Below, piece by piece: positions 1-10,731 of a DNA stretch of 64,000 nt (the first letter of the stretch is position 1; every line of letters begins with the position of its first letter). Under the pieces are notes generated by a model, which worked only from the letters and a program-made list of their open reading frames with translations, was not told the DNA's origin and made no database searches. The position numbers were made by a program, and so were the translations under genes. Source of the DNA: Echria macrotheca (taxonomy: Eukaryota > Ascomycota > Sordariomycetes > Sordariales > Schizotheciaceae); the NCBI GenBank assembly GCA_030411725.1, contig MU839828.1, forward strand, positions 620,001-684,000, in the 5' to 3' direction.

Positions 1-944
1 TACCGGAACGTCTTGACAAACCTCACCACGGTATCATACACCATCGGGTGCTTCATCCCCGGCAACGGCTTCACATTCACCATCCCCAGCCCCTTCGTCC
101 TCCTCACCTCCACGACCCCCCCTTCCACGCTCCCCTTCTCCCTCATCTCCGCCAGCATCAACCGCCTCGGATACAACGTCTCGGGCAGAAAAAAAACCTC
201 AGCCACCAACGTAACCCCCAACAAAATAGCCGTCAGCCACTGCGCCCACTCATGCCCAGCCAGGCTCACAAACCCCCCGATCAACGGCCCAAAAAGCAAG
301 CCCATATCAATAGCCAACACCCACAGCCCGAGCTTCTGGCCCCTTTCATGCTCAAAAAACACATCATTAATCACCGCCAGCCCGACGTTACTCGCCGGAC
401 TCACCCCGAGCCCCTGGAAAAACCGCGCAGCCATATATCCCCCCAGCCCAGGAGCCGTCGCGGCCCCCACCGTCGCGACCAGCGCCATCACGGTGCCCGC
501 AATCAAGATCGGTCTGCGCCCGACGATATCAGCCGGCGAGGCCCACAGCAGCGGGCCCAGACTCAGTCCTAGCGCGGGGATCGCGACCGTCCAGTTGATT
601 TGTTCCAGCGTCGCGGCGTATTTCTCCTGGAGCGCGGGGAACGAGGGGACCGTCGTGGTGGTGATGTACGTGAACAGGAAATAAAGGGCCATGACGATGG
701 CCAGGATGGTGTGTTTTTGTGTGGGGGACCAGGTCAGCGGGTCGAGGGGGTCGGAGGGGACCGGCTGGGGGAAGAGCGGGAAGCCATCTTTGCTGAGGGC
801 GAGTTCGTCGCTTATGGCGCCGTGGGCGACGTGGAAGGGGCTGTCGGGACTGGGTTTGGATTCGATTGTTGTGCTGCTCATCAGGGTTATCGGGGGGACG
901 AAGAGGTCGGCGGCTTCGGGTTTCTTTTCTGGGTCGGAGGTCAT
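1..944 (-). CDS. MFS transporter (DHA1-like), 3' end outside window
   Basis: Proton-driven drug or metabolite exporter of the major facilitator superfamily, located in the plasma membrane. The reading frame opens at the ATG at 944 and stays open to the window edge (about 314 codons seen), so the C-terminal half is missing. After a hydrophilic N-terminus comes a DPLDPLTWSP-like motif (near residue 65) typical of fungal drug:H+ antiporters. The first helices follow, then the loop 2-3 motif-A equivalent SPADIVGRRP near residue 132, and a motif-C-like stretch with GVSPASNVG and LLFGPLIGG in helices 4-5. No intron is needed in the visible part. Substrate cannot be told. The call as MFS is firm; the subfamily is inferred. 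Confidence 0.9.
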   Translation of the reverse strand, partial: MTSDPEKKPEAADLFVPPITLMSSTTIESKPSPDSPFHVAHGAISDELALSKDGFPLFPQPVPSDPLDPLTWSPTQKHTILAIVMALYFLFTYITTTTVPSFPALQEKYAATLEQINWTVAIPALGLSLGPLLWASPADIVGRRPILIAGTVMALVATVGAATAPGLGGYMAARFFQGLGVSPASNVGLAVINDVFFEHERGQKLGLWVLAIDMGLLFGPLIGGFVSLAGHEWAQWLTAILLGVTLVAEVFFLPETLYPRRLMLAEMREKGSVEGGVVEVRRTKGLGMVNVKPLPGMKHPMVYDTVVRFVKTFR

Positions 945-2066
945 TTTTGCTTGGTGGTGGTGTTCGGCACTCCCGCTCACAACATTGAACGCTGACAAGC
1001 AGAGCAGAGGTGTGTGTGTATGTGCAGGTAGGTCACTTGGAAGTTAGAAACGTCAAACCATCTCGAGGTTTTTCTCGGCGGCGTCTACACAGGTATTATA
1101 TCGCGGCAACCAGCCCCTCGCGGCCGATGTGCTGATATCTAACCTAGCTAAGGTACATTCCTTCCCACTCACGCGACCAAGCCTTATCATATCTCGATCC
1201 CAAAACACATGGTGAAATAAAAGATGGTAACAATCGTGAACCGACAACGCGCGGGGGTTAGGAAAAACGACCCCTTATCTCGTGCCAATGCCGTGGGATT
1301 CGGATCCGGCAATGTGAAAATGCTTATTCGGCGTGGCGAACCGACGCCAAGTGATATGAGCGCAGCGCTGAACCCGCCCCGTCCTCCCGTCTTTCGGCGA
1401 CGATCTCCCTCTTCTCCCTACCTCATCACCCGTTCAGTTTCCGATGGTGGATACATTACCAAGTATGGACAAAAACAACGCTGTGGAGAGAAAAGGAGGG
1501 GGAATAGCACCCGCATTGCCCGCAATACGAAGGGGCCCAATGATAAAAAACCCCTACGCAAATATGTTACGGAGGCGAGACACTAAGAAATAAGCAAAAT
1601 ACCCGCCTTATCAGCGGGGCTTCTCCAGCGCACCTCTGCCCCGTGGTTGGTTCCCCGAACAGAGTCTGGGCGTCTTGGCCCTGCTGTGGAGAAAGGGAAG
1701 CCAGCCAGGTCTGGGCTCTCCTCCGGGAATACTAATACCGCCAACTAAAAACCAGACGAGCGGTTTATCAACGCGTGCTGTAACTGTTTCGACCCACCCC
1801 CGCTTCGTTGAACCCTTGTTGCAGTTTCTATGACGTTACCGTGCGTTTTCTGACGGGTTGATTCACATTGGAGTTTGGAGACGGAGGGGGCCGTCATGAT
1901 GCGTAGAGCTTAGATAGTAAACAAAACAAGGGGCTGAATTGGGAGTCGGTATACCAATGAGAATCATGATCTTCTTGCAAGAGAACTTTGCTATCCTAAA
2001 AACGCCATAAACATGCCTGCGTCAGTCGTGTCATAAACTCGTACCAAAGCAATACAAAATCGACAT
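945..2066. other. Intergenic, MFS promoter and MATE 3' flank
   Basis: This stretch of 1.1 kb lies between the start of the MFS gene and the end of the MATE gene. Short open frames exist but have no recognisable domain or plausible splice partners. It should hold the MFS promoter and the MATE 3' untranslated region. No repeat or RNA gene was recognised. Confidence 0.5.
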
Positions 2067-3572
2067 CTAATGACTACACCTCTCATCGCCGTCTAACCGC
2101 TCCGCTGCCCTGACCACCTCTTCCTCCCAATTGCTCAGGCCAACAATGACCCATTCCAATACACCAACAAGCGACAGCGCAACACACTGTCCCATCCACA
2201 AACCAGCGAGGCCCCACCCGCCGTTGAAAGCAAGCCAGATACCGCCCGGCAGCGCGCCACCGTAGTAGCTGACGGTATTCACAACAGCGCCAACCCACTG
2301 GCGCCCCATGCCACGCAGCGCACCACCACAGCTGCCGTTCAGCCCGTCGGCAATCTGGAACAGAGCGACGTACGGGATGACCTCGGCAACCAGCTGGATC
2401 ACATCCGGGTCGTCGTTGAACAGACGGCCAGCGCGGTACCGCCCCAGCACGAGCGATATCGAGATGGCCGAGCCAAAGATTACCGACAGAATGGCAGCAC
2501 TGTGCGCCGATCGCCGGGCCGCATCTGGCCGCCCCGCTCCAAGCAGGTTGCCAAGACGAGCGGACTCGGCGACGCCAAGCCCGAACGGGATCGTGTTGAT
2601 GATCTGGTCGGCAGTCATGACGACGCTCTGTGCAGCAAGAGGAAGTGTTCCAAGCCGTCCGGCGGCAAGGGCGACAATTTCAAATGCCCACCACTCCGTG
2701 CCGACGTGGATGACGCCGAGGAAGGCGAGCTTCGCAAACGGCCGCAAGTTGCGAAGTGCCAACGCCGGCTGTAGACCCGCCCAACATCGCAAATGAGCAG
2801 GCGTATTGCGGTGTATGAAGAAGGTGTAGTAGCCGACGAGACAGAAAAACGATAGCCAGTACGAGATACCCGTTGCGATCGGGGCACCAGCGATTCCCAG
2901 GTCGAGCGTGTAGATGAAGACATAGTTGAGAAAGGCGTTGAGTGGCGACGTGAGAATCAACGCGTAGGTGCCGGCGCGGTACAGCCCCTGAGCCTGCAAG
3001 AACTTCTTCATGCACTCGAACCAGATGTATCCGAGACCGCCGGGGGCCAAGAGGGCAAGGAACTGCGCGCTGCCGACACAGATCTCCTCGGGCTGGCCGA
3101 GGAAGCGGAAAAGGGGCTCAGCAAGAAAGACCCAGACGACGGCGACGACAGCGTAGAAGCCGCTGAGCACGAGGAGGCCGCGCTGCAGGAGGATGCCGAG
3201 CTGGGACTTGTCTTTCGACGCAAGCGTAAAGCTGCTGGAGGCGAGCGTGTCGAGCGCCGAAGTGCCTCCCAGCGCGATCAGCCAAGCAGTGGCCATGGCG
3301 AACATGTAGGAGAAAGCAGCGACGGCGAGGGCTTCGGCGGAGAGACGGCCGACGATGAGGACTGACACTGTCTGCAGGCTGTTCTGAAGCATGTACGCCA
3401 GGATGACCGGTAGAGAGGCTTTCGTCAGGAACCACATCTCAGCGAGCCATGAGACGTATTCCGATCGTCGTTTGGCCACGCCGGCGTCCAGGCGGGCCAG
3501 GAGAGGTGACGTCTCGTCGACATCGTGGGAGGCGCGAGCGAATTGCCCGCCGTCGACTTCCGTGTTGCTCAT
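2067..3572 (-). CDS. MATE family efflux transporter
   Basis: Multidrug and toxin extrusion transporter, expected to export organic cations or metabolites by H+ or Na+ antiport at the plasma or vacuolar membrane. It is a single uninterrupted frame of 501 codons starting with ATG at 3572, the usual length for fungal MATE proteins. After about 55 hydrophilic residues the first MATE repeat starts (LPVILAYMLQNSLQTVSVLI, then GRLSAEALAVAAF), and a second half-repeat begins near residue 275 with FAKLAFLGVIHVGTEWW. Twelve hydrophobic segments are expected. The N-terminal tail, with ARASHDVDETSPLLARL, resembles dileucine/ESPLL-type vacuolar sorting signals, which would favour a vacuolar site; this is inference. 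It is divergent to the agmatinase-like gene. Confidence 0.93.
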   Translation of the reverse strand: MSNTEVDGGQFARASHDVDETSPLLARLDAGVAKRRSEYVSWLAEMWFLTKASLPVILAYMLQNSLQTVSVLIVGRLSAEALAVAAFSYMFAMATAWLIALGGTSALDTLASSSFTLASKDKSQLGILLQRGLLVLSGFYAVVAVVWVFLAEPLFRFLGQPEEICVGSAQFLALLAPGGLGYIWFECMKKFLQAQGLYRAGTYALILTSPLNAFLNYVFIYTLDLGIAGAPIATGISYWLSFFCLVGYYTFFIHRNTPAHLRCWAGLQPALALRNLRPFAKLAFLGVIHVGTEWWAFEIVALAAGRLGTLPLAAQSVVMTADQIINTIPFGLGVAESARLGNLLGAGRPDAARRSAHSAAILSVIFGSAISISLVLGRYRAGRLFNDDPDVIQLVAEVIPYVALFQIADGLNGSCGGALRGMGRQWVGAVVNTVSYYGGALPGGIWLAFNGGWGLAGLWMGQCVALSLVGVLEWVIVGLSNWEEEVVRAAERLDGDERCSH

Positions 3573-4322
3573 GTTTCGACGTTGTTGTCAACCTCGAGCA
3601 GAAAGGGTGGGCAAAGTGACAGCAACAGAAAAGACCGGCCGTGGTGTGGTTAGTGGGCTGGGACGCCGCCTCGGTAACCTTATACCGAGCACGAGTCGGA
3701 GGGTATCCATAATTCTTGCGACAAAATTGTTTTCTTGGCCATCTGCTTCGTGCATCGGTATCCGCCGTCGGAGTGGTGCAGCAGAAAAGTTTTCTCAGAC
3801 CTCATGGTCATCGGTTCGCACGACGCCGGTGATAGCGCTGGTGGCTATCAAGCCGTTTTTGGAAATGCCCCATGCCGTCGTGCATTGCCCCTCCCAATCG
3901 CTGTGATCTCACCGCCGCGGGGGCGGGGACGGCATCGGTCCAGATCGCCAGGGCTGCGCTAACTCGATCCGGCAATGTAGCCGCCGCGATATCGGGCGGG
4001 GTGGGGTACTCGCCGGAATCCGGGGCCCACATCGGCCCCGACACCGGTTGGATATCGCACGACCGTATCGCGGGTGGGCGCCGTGGGGAGAGCGGATGAG
4101 GCATGCTAGTCCGAATATGGTGATTTAGGCACTCAATGCCTTCGATGACGTCGACATGTCCGTGAAGACCTGGGGTTTGGTATCAGTATCAACCCAGAAG
4201 CTCTGGGCATCAGCACCGGAAGATCCCGACTTACATGTATAAAGCCATGTTGCAGCTTTCCTGGAGACGGCTCGGGTTGGTTCAGAGTCAAGATCATCTT
4301 CACTTCTAAACACACAACCAAG
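3573..4322. other. Divergent promoter region, MATE / agmatinase-like
   Basis: The 750 bp between two divergent start codons. Open frames here are in both strands of GC-rich sequence and look like chance. A TATA-like box for the rightward gene is listed separately. Confidence 0.5.
4238..4243 (+). promoter_or_regulatory. TATA-like box upstream of agmatinase-like gene
   Basis: TATAAA lies 80 bp before the ATG at 4323, a typical distance for a fungal promoter. Function is inferred from sequence and position only. Confidence 0.4.
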
Positions 4323-5594
4323 ATGCATTCCGGGCTAGCTCTCCTAGGCCTCTGCTGGGCAGTGGCCATCAAGATCGCCATCGCCCACACCGGCCACTCT
4401 CAGAAGCCCATTGCCGGCCCTCACCAGTCCCTCTGGTACAGCACCCTGCCCGGCGATGGCGGCACTCAAGCCGACTCGGTCTTTTCAGGCATCTCGACAT
4501 TCGGCCGGTTGCCATACCAGAACTGCCTGCAGAGCGGTGATGCCACCTACGACATCGCTTTCATCGGTGCCCCCTTTGACACCGGCACGTCATATCGTCC
4601 TGGTGCCCGCTTCGGCCCCTCGGGTATCCGCCAGGGCTCGCGTCGTCTGAACCTGTACGGCGGATACAATGTTCCGCTGAAGACCAACCCCTTCAACAGC
4701 TGGGCTACTGTCCTCGACTGCGGCGACATCCCCGTGACCTCGTACGATAACACCTTTGCCCTGCGCCAGATCGAGGAAGGCCACTTCAGCATCTTGTCCC
4801 GGTCTCCTGCTACTGATGCCGACCAGCCTGGTCCTGCCGTCCGGGGAGCCCTCAAGGGCAAGACTCTCCCCCGCGTCATCACCCTCGGCGGCGATCACAC
4901 CATCACCCTCCCCCTCCTGCGCTCCATCAACCGTGCCTATGGCCCCGTTTCGGTCATTCACTTCGACAGCCATCTCGACACCTGGAAGCCCAAGGTCTTC
5001 GGTGGATCTCCGTCGGCCGTCGCTTCCATCAACCACGGCACCTACTTCTACCACGCTTCCATGGAGGGTCTGCTGGCCAACGACACCAACATCCACGCCG
5101 GAATCCGCACCACCCTGTCTGGACCTAGCGATTATGAGAACGACGGATACTGCGGTTTCGAGATCGTCGAGGCCCGTGAGATCGACACCATTGGTACTGA
5201 CGGCATCATCAAGCGCATCGTGGAGAGAGTCGGCACGAAGCGCCCCGTGTACCTTTCTATCGATATCGACACCCTTGACCCTGCGTTTGCTCCTGCCACT
5301 GGCACCCCCGAGACCGGCGGCTGGTCGACCAGAGAGCTGAGGACCATCCTCAGGGGTCTTGAGGACCTGAACCTGATTGCGGCCGACATTGTTGAGGTTG
5401 CCGTATGTTCTCCCTTCCGTTCTTATCCACACCTTGTTAGATGAGCTAACGAGAACTAGCCCGCCTATGATACCAACGCCGAGCACACCACCATGGCTGC
5501 TGCCGATGTCCTCTACGAGGTCATGAGCATCATGGTGAAGAAGGGCCCTCTGAGTAAGATGGTTGAGGGCGCCGAGGCTAGGAATGACCTTTGA
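4323..5594 (+). CDS. Agmatinase/ureohydrolase-family enzyme with signal peptide
   Basis: Binuclear-manganese ureohydrolase; the closest recognised activity is agmatine to putrescine plus urea. Exons 4323-5402 and 5460-5594 join across a 57-nt intron (GTATGT...CTAG) to give 404 residues. The metal-ligand motifs are visible: GGDH near residue 189, HFDSHLD near 213 and SIDIDTLDPAFAP near 314. The sequence PGARFGPSGIRQGSRR near 97 is also typical of the family. Unlike cytosolic agmatinases, the protein opens with MHSGLALLGLCWAVAIKIA, a good signal peptide, so it is probably secreted or vacuolar. The exact substrate (agmatine, guanidinobutyrate or another guanidine) cannot be read from the motifs. 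It converges with a Zn2Cys6 factor 181 bp downstream, which may or may not be its regulator. Confidence 0.9.
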
Positions 5595-5775
5595 TTGCAT
5601 TTTGGTAATGATTATGAAATATGATATTTGGTGCTGGGGGAATTATGAAGTCAACGAAACGGAAGATGTTTATCTGGACGCGAGTCGGTAATGCTGGATT
5701 CATATCGTCACGGTCGTCATGGTTCGTAGCTAGAATAGGATGATATCGTACTCCAATTTTTCTAAACGTTTGCTG

Positions 5776-7398
5776 TTAGTAATACACCCGTGTTTCAGTG
5801 CACGGGGGACGGTGAGGAGAAAAACACTTGCCTAGAAGCCGCCCGGCACAAACCTTCCCTCCTTCTTCACCGCAGTCGCCCATCCCTTCTCTCAGAGCCC
5901 AAACATCCACTAAGGCCTGTCGAATGGTACTGACATGCAGCGATCGGATGCACGATTCAACTCGGCGCATCATGTCCTGCACAAAGGCCTGTTGGTCTGG
6001 AGTGAATGCCTCGCAGCCAAGGGTGAATACGGGCATCGCCATAGCCACCCACATGGTTTCCCCGCCTTCCTTACTCCCGTTTGAGGGCTTCATGTTTGAA
6101 TCGCCGTTGGCACATCCTTTCAAGGATATGAGCATCTTCTGCATGGCGCTGACAGCCGACTGAATGGATGGAGATGCTGATGGATGGTGATAAAGTCGGC
6201 GGTACATTTGGATCAAGGTAGCTTGCTGGAAGATCTGATGGCAGAGTGTGAATTCTGGCAGCTCCTTTTGGGAAAAGGAATATGTTGGAGAGGAGGCTAC
6301 ATGTGGGGATAGTATAACGGGCGGTGCTGCAACGGCGTCGCGGGCAATCATGGCCCGAACTTTTCCAAGGAGAATGTCGGCTTCGAGAGGGGATGGTGTT
6401 CGTGATAGTTGATCTATCTGGCGCATGACGTCTAGCAGCTCGTCGCTGTAGCCTAGAAACCCATCAATCGCGGGGCTGGTGTTTAAATGAAGCTGTGTTA
6501 ATGGTTGTAATGGTTGCGGAGCAGGATTGTCTGTTGCCGGTTGGACAATATGCGGTAAAGTTTGCAGCGACCGGTAAAGCTGATGGAGATGTCTCATGGC
6601 CATCTGGGCGCTGGCCAGTTTGCTTGTGGTTGTGCTGGCTGTGAAATAGTACCGCTGAGCTCCGTCGCGGTCTAAAAGTGCGCGAATCCCCTGTAGGTGG
6701 ATGCGCCACGAGGATGACAGCGTGCCATCGAGGCGACGGTACGTGAACACGTCGGTAAGACACCACAGCAAGCAAGTTGCCAGAAGCGTCTCGCTCATAT
6801 TTTGAGTGCCGCTTGCCGGGACTGCTGCGGACTGCAGGGCGCTTCTCAAAAGGGCTAGGCCTGATGACTGTAAGTGCCCTAGTATCTTGGTCGTCTCAAC
6901 GCCTTCCAGTTCGAAAACGCCACGAGACAAGTAACCAGCGGCTGACAGGGCGAGACAAGCCGACATCAACTGGGGCGACTCGAGTGCTGCAGGAACCAGA
7001 ACATGGCCGAGGTCTTGGTGAACCGAGGGGTGGCAGGACAGGGATGCGAGTATGTCCCGGGTGAAGTGGCCGAGCAGGCGCTGGTAGCGTGGCGGGAGCG
7101 GGATGCCATTTGGAAGACACTGTGGCAGTTGTTTGGTGGTCTGCACGACGGACCTTGCATCTTGACGTTCAACATGTCGCGTGTCTCGGGTCGTGTCTTG
7201 GTGGGGTTAGCACAGCTTCCCCAAAGCTTGGCGCTTCTCACCTGGAGTTTTGCTGCCGCTTTGCCAGACAAGCCGTAGCGAGTACTCGCACGTCCTGCTG
7301 AAGGCTGCGCACTGGCCGCATTGGGGTTTCTGCTCGTCGCATTTCCTCCTCCGCTTCCGACATTCGTCACACCCTTGCCGAGATCGTGCACCGGGCAT
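5776..7398 (-). CDS. Zn2Cys6 fungal transcription factor
   Basis: Nuclear binuclear-zinc-cluster regulator. Exon 1 runs 7398-7242 and exon 2 7196-5776, joined across a 45-nt intron (GTGAGA...CCAAG, with a GCTAAC branch site), giving 525 residues. The cluster is C10-x2-C13-x6-C20-x6-C27-x2-C30-x6-C37 at the very N-terminus, followed by a basic linker. The rest resembles the fungal transcription factor domain 2 family: RDILASLSCHPSVHQDLGHV and LMSACLALSAAGYLSRG near residues 90-140. I chose the ATG just before the cluster because the frame upstream has no ATG-led extension that looks coding. The gene is convergent with the agmatinase-like enzyme. Targets are unknown. Confidence 0.87.
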
Positions 7399-7820
7399 TG
7401 GCCTCAACAGCCAGCGAGCAAGTCGCTCATTGGGATGAGTGATGTTGTCGGCAACGATGGATTCGAGCAAAATGCGGGGCGTGGATCTGGAGAGACGACG
7501 CCGTGAACGCTTATCAAGCTTGATAAGCGGGATGCTAACGATAAGATAAGACAGGACACATTCAGCGATAAACAGCACTGTATTCCGTACTGTATTTGCT
7601 CGACACAGCACCCCGCGTCTGAGACGCGCCTGTTGACAGTTGCCAGTCGCCTGACAAAACGCCTCACGTCGACAACGCTATCCACCAACGGACGGCGCCA
7701 TTAAAAATCCTCCATTTTGTAAACTGAATACGCAGGTTCCTCATAGGGATGCGCCCTGAGCATGTCCATAGGTTAGCCCATAAGTACCATTCTCCCAGTA
7801 GCTGCGAAATGTGCGACCGG
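7399..7820. other. Intergenic, Zn2Cys6 promoter
   Basis: 422 bp upstream of the Zn2Cys6 gene and downstream of the small NIF3-like gene. No further coding or RNA feature was recognised. Confidence 0.45.
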
Positions 7821-8141
7821 TTACAGTTCATGTTGGAGTGGGACTACCGACTTTTTCAGCGCGTCGACCGCGCGCCTCACAACATCCTCACCCACGCATA
7901 GTGTTTCGACGCGTGCTTCCTCTACCTTCTCCAAGGCTCCGACCCGGCCGATATGCGGGTTCGCTGCATCGCCTGGCCGGAACTGACCCGTTCCCACGGC
8001 TGTCCAGCAGCACTCGGTGTAACCTCCCGGACCGGGATAGCGACCGGCGCCGGCGGCGAAGATGGCCGCCTTGCAAGTCTCGACTGCTTCGAGAGGTGTA
8101 TGGAAAACCAGAGTGTATCGTACAACTTGCTGCGAAGCCAT
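7821..8141 (-). CDS. Small NIF3 C-terminal / YqfO-like protein
   Basis: A 106-residue intronless frame from the ATG at 8141 (a further in-frame ATG at 8165 would add eight residues). It begins MASQQVVRYTLVFHTPLEAV and contains GAGRYPGPGGYTECCWTAVG followed by GTGQFRPGDAANPHIG. This is the signature of the CutA/PII-like insert domain found in bacterial YqfO/NIF3 proteins and in short stand-alone fungal and bacterial proteins. The family is structurally known as a trimer-forming ferredoxin-like fold, but the cellular role is not settled. No signal peptide or membrane segment is seen. Confidence in the family is good; no function is claimed. Confidence 0.82.
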   Translation of the reverse strand: MASQQVVRYTLVFHTPLEAVETCKAAIFAAGAGRYPGPGGYTECCWTAVGTGQFRPGDAANPHIGRVGALEKVEEARVETLCVGEDVVRRAVDALKKSVVPLQHEL

Positions 8142-8583
8142 TTTTGGGGGTTTTTGGATGAGCAACTGATGCGATGAGGGTTTTGAGAACGAGCTGTGAT
8201 CGGGGTGGCGTGAGGTCCGATGTCGTCAGCGGGGACGGCCTTAGCGGGTGGGGACTCGAAAACGGCTTTGTCTCGGCGCCGAGTGGACTAGTTCGTGTAA
8301 CGCACGGAGTAGATTTCGGACTACGGCCCGAATACCTTGGTACCCGACCTGGCAAGGCCCATCGACCGGCCGCATTTCCGGCAGTATGGGCACTGAACAA
8401 GAGCGGACTGGATTGGGTAACCGCATCGAGTCACTGCAGGTAAATGAGAAGAGAGGCAAGGAATGAACCAAATGGGAATGCAGATGGCATTGACAGGTTC
8501 TAAACAAGGCGTTTTCAGAGCAACACGCCTTGCTAAGACTAGCTAAGTTTCCCTCCGGTTATAGCTCAAGATATTCATCCCCC
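8142..8583. other. Intergenic
   Basis: 442 bp between the small NIF3-like gene start and the end of the secreted Cys-rich gene. Nothing recognisable beyond the expected promoter and 3' flank. Confidence 0.45.
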
Positions 8584-8982
8584 TTAACCGCCGCAGCGGC
8601 CACCGTGACCACAGTCCGAAGCAAACCCATAGTCGCAGCAGTCGCCAGACGGGCTGCACTCGTAGACATGCGAGGTGTCGCGCTTGGAAGCCGGAGTGAT
8701 CACGTAGGTTCCATCGGGCCCTGTGTGTCAAAGTCAGTCCACCTTATGTTCCATTCCTAGGAACAAATGACAAAGAGGGGACATACACTTGCAGCCGCCG
8801 CAGAACTGGCCCTGGGGCTTGCGGTTGCGGTTCGAGGTATCGCACTTGCAGCCGGTGTATTTACACGCCCGGCCTTCCAGGAGGCTTCGGGCCTCGACGG
8901 CGCCGAAGTCGACCGGGGTCGGGCCTTCGGAGGCGATTGCCAGGACGGCCGGGAGGGCGAGGAGAGCGAGAGAGAAGCGCAT
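8584..8982 (-). CDS. Small secreted cysteine-rich protein
   Basis: Predicted secreted protein of 110 residues. Exon 1 is 8982-8787 and exon 2 8720-8584, joined across a 66-nt intron (GTATGT...CACAG). The first 17 residues (MRFSLALLALPAVLAIA) form a classic signal peptide, followed by a short acidic pro-region. The mature part has ten cysteines, enough for five disulfides, beginning CKYTGCKCDTSN and ending SDCGHGGRCGG. An Arg-ending segment before the first Cys and KR near residue 77 are possible Kex2-type sites. Size, secretion signal and Cys content are those of effector-like or antimicrobial small secreted proteins, but I recognise no named family. The alternative donor one or two bases away breaks the frame, which supports this splice. 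Confidence 0.78.
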
Positions 8983-10731
8983 CTTGGTTGTTGATCAGCT
9001 TGACACTTCTGAGCTGAGCAGGAGAGATATTCACAGAGAATCCGGGCTTTAAGTAGTTGAATCTGAAGTCCAAGTCGGCGAGAATATCGCCCGCCGAGAC
9101 CGTAAGACCCATAGTGTTTACCCGACTCAAGGTAACAATCATTAAGCGATTCAGAAGATCTAACCCAAAAACAACATGATGTGCATGTTGTAATGTTACC
9201 ACCCCGATGTTGCCATTCAGACGAGACTGTCATGACTGGCGAGACACTTGCGCCGGCACTGCCTCGGCGCACTTTGCACATGGGGCAGTGTCCTTGGCGG
9301 CGTGAATTGTAGATTGCCTCCATGCTTTGTTTGGTGTCGGGCATCGGAGGGGAGACCCACAAGCGCCATTTCGCTCCCGATTCGCTTCTTTTGTCAACGG
9401 TACATGAGCCGCCTCCCGGGTTGTTTACTGTCTATTTTTAGCCATTCTCTCCGTTTTTCTTACGTACAACCTCCACCGGTACCCGGACGTCAGGGGAACC
9501 GCGCTCCGTGATTACTTGTAGCATTCTACGGTTTGGACAGTGATAGAAACTTTACGACTGGTCACAGAAACTTTTACAACTGCTGCTGGGGACGTCTCTA
9601 TAGACATCAACGTCTTCATTTGCAATCTTACTGTACTCATGAAGTATGGGTTTGTATTTGTAAAGCTATCGAGCAGATTGTTGCGGAAACTCATATGGAA
9701 ATCAAGTCTTGCCAAGGTGCCCAGGGGAGGGGAGTTCCGGAGAGTTCATGACATCTCCCCATTTACAGTCTATGTTACGGCCAAGAAGCATTCAGAATGG
9801 AGAATCATTTTAGCGAGGGAGATTGTCGTATGTTCGGCTGGAGACGGTGGCAGACCCGATGGCACCCCTTTTGCTGTATTATCGCTGCGAGGTTTACCGA
9901 TTCTAGCATTTGAATTCTCACTGTCACCCAGCTGGGGTTATCATAATCTCCGCGGAAGGGGTTTGTAGTCTGTGTCGAAGCAAAGCCCCGAGCTGTGTAC
10001 CTACGATCTATGTGCTTCAGAAGATCAAGAATTAGACACTCGATGGCGTGGGCTGCTGGGATCTTGGCTCCATTGGATCTTTGTGAAGATCATGGTAAGT
10101 CTATGCCTACAGTCTCCGGTAGGGGGTTTGGTGCAGAAGAGGAATCTCTTGTAGAAACATGTTGTGTGACCCACACTACCTAGGTAGGTACGGTTCCACC
10201 ACAGTTTTTGTGTTGCCTTTTCCCTGAGCGGAATTGGTTCTCTCTCGCCCTTCCATCAATTCCACACACATTTTCTCCCATAAAACAATCTCGACAGATC
10301 CTCTTCGCCAAAAGCTGATGATAATCCCTGATGTCGCTGCCAAACGGCCCTACAACCCCCCTGTTTGTTTCCCTGCGAAAATGTCCGGCATTGGAAACAT
10401 GTAGGTAAGTTTAGAGAGCCGAACCAACCGAATTCAGCTTCATCGTATCCATGATCTTAATTCCGGGCAGTCCCCTTTCTCCCCAACATGCCCCTGTCAT
10501 CAACCCTGCTCATCCCCGTTGAGTGGGCAACCATGGCTGGCCGTTGTCAACTGTCGCCGGACGGTCGATCTGTGCACGGTCCACTTTCCTGCCACGATCG
10601 TCGTCGCGCTGGCGGTCAAAATCTTTTCCGCGTCGCGTCTTCCTCAGCCGCCGGTTTGCCGAAGAAAACCAGATTCTTGTACAGCGCTTCTCCGACAAAA
10701 CTGCTGACCGCAGCAACGACGTAATCGAAAG
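8983..10731. other. Long intergenic region
   Basis: 1.75 kb with several open frames that start at non-ATG codons and have no domain or coding character. I see no supported gene, tRNA or clear repeat. It should contain the promoters of the flanking divergent genes. Confidence 0.4.

Noticed and set aside
13..1047. Plus-strand open frames over the first kilobase
   Set aside because: They mirror the minus-strand MFS gene, which is open to the window edge and carries clear MFS motifs.
9540..9968. 142-codon plus-strand frame
   Set aside because: Starts with GTG, no recognisable domain, composition not clearly coding.
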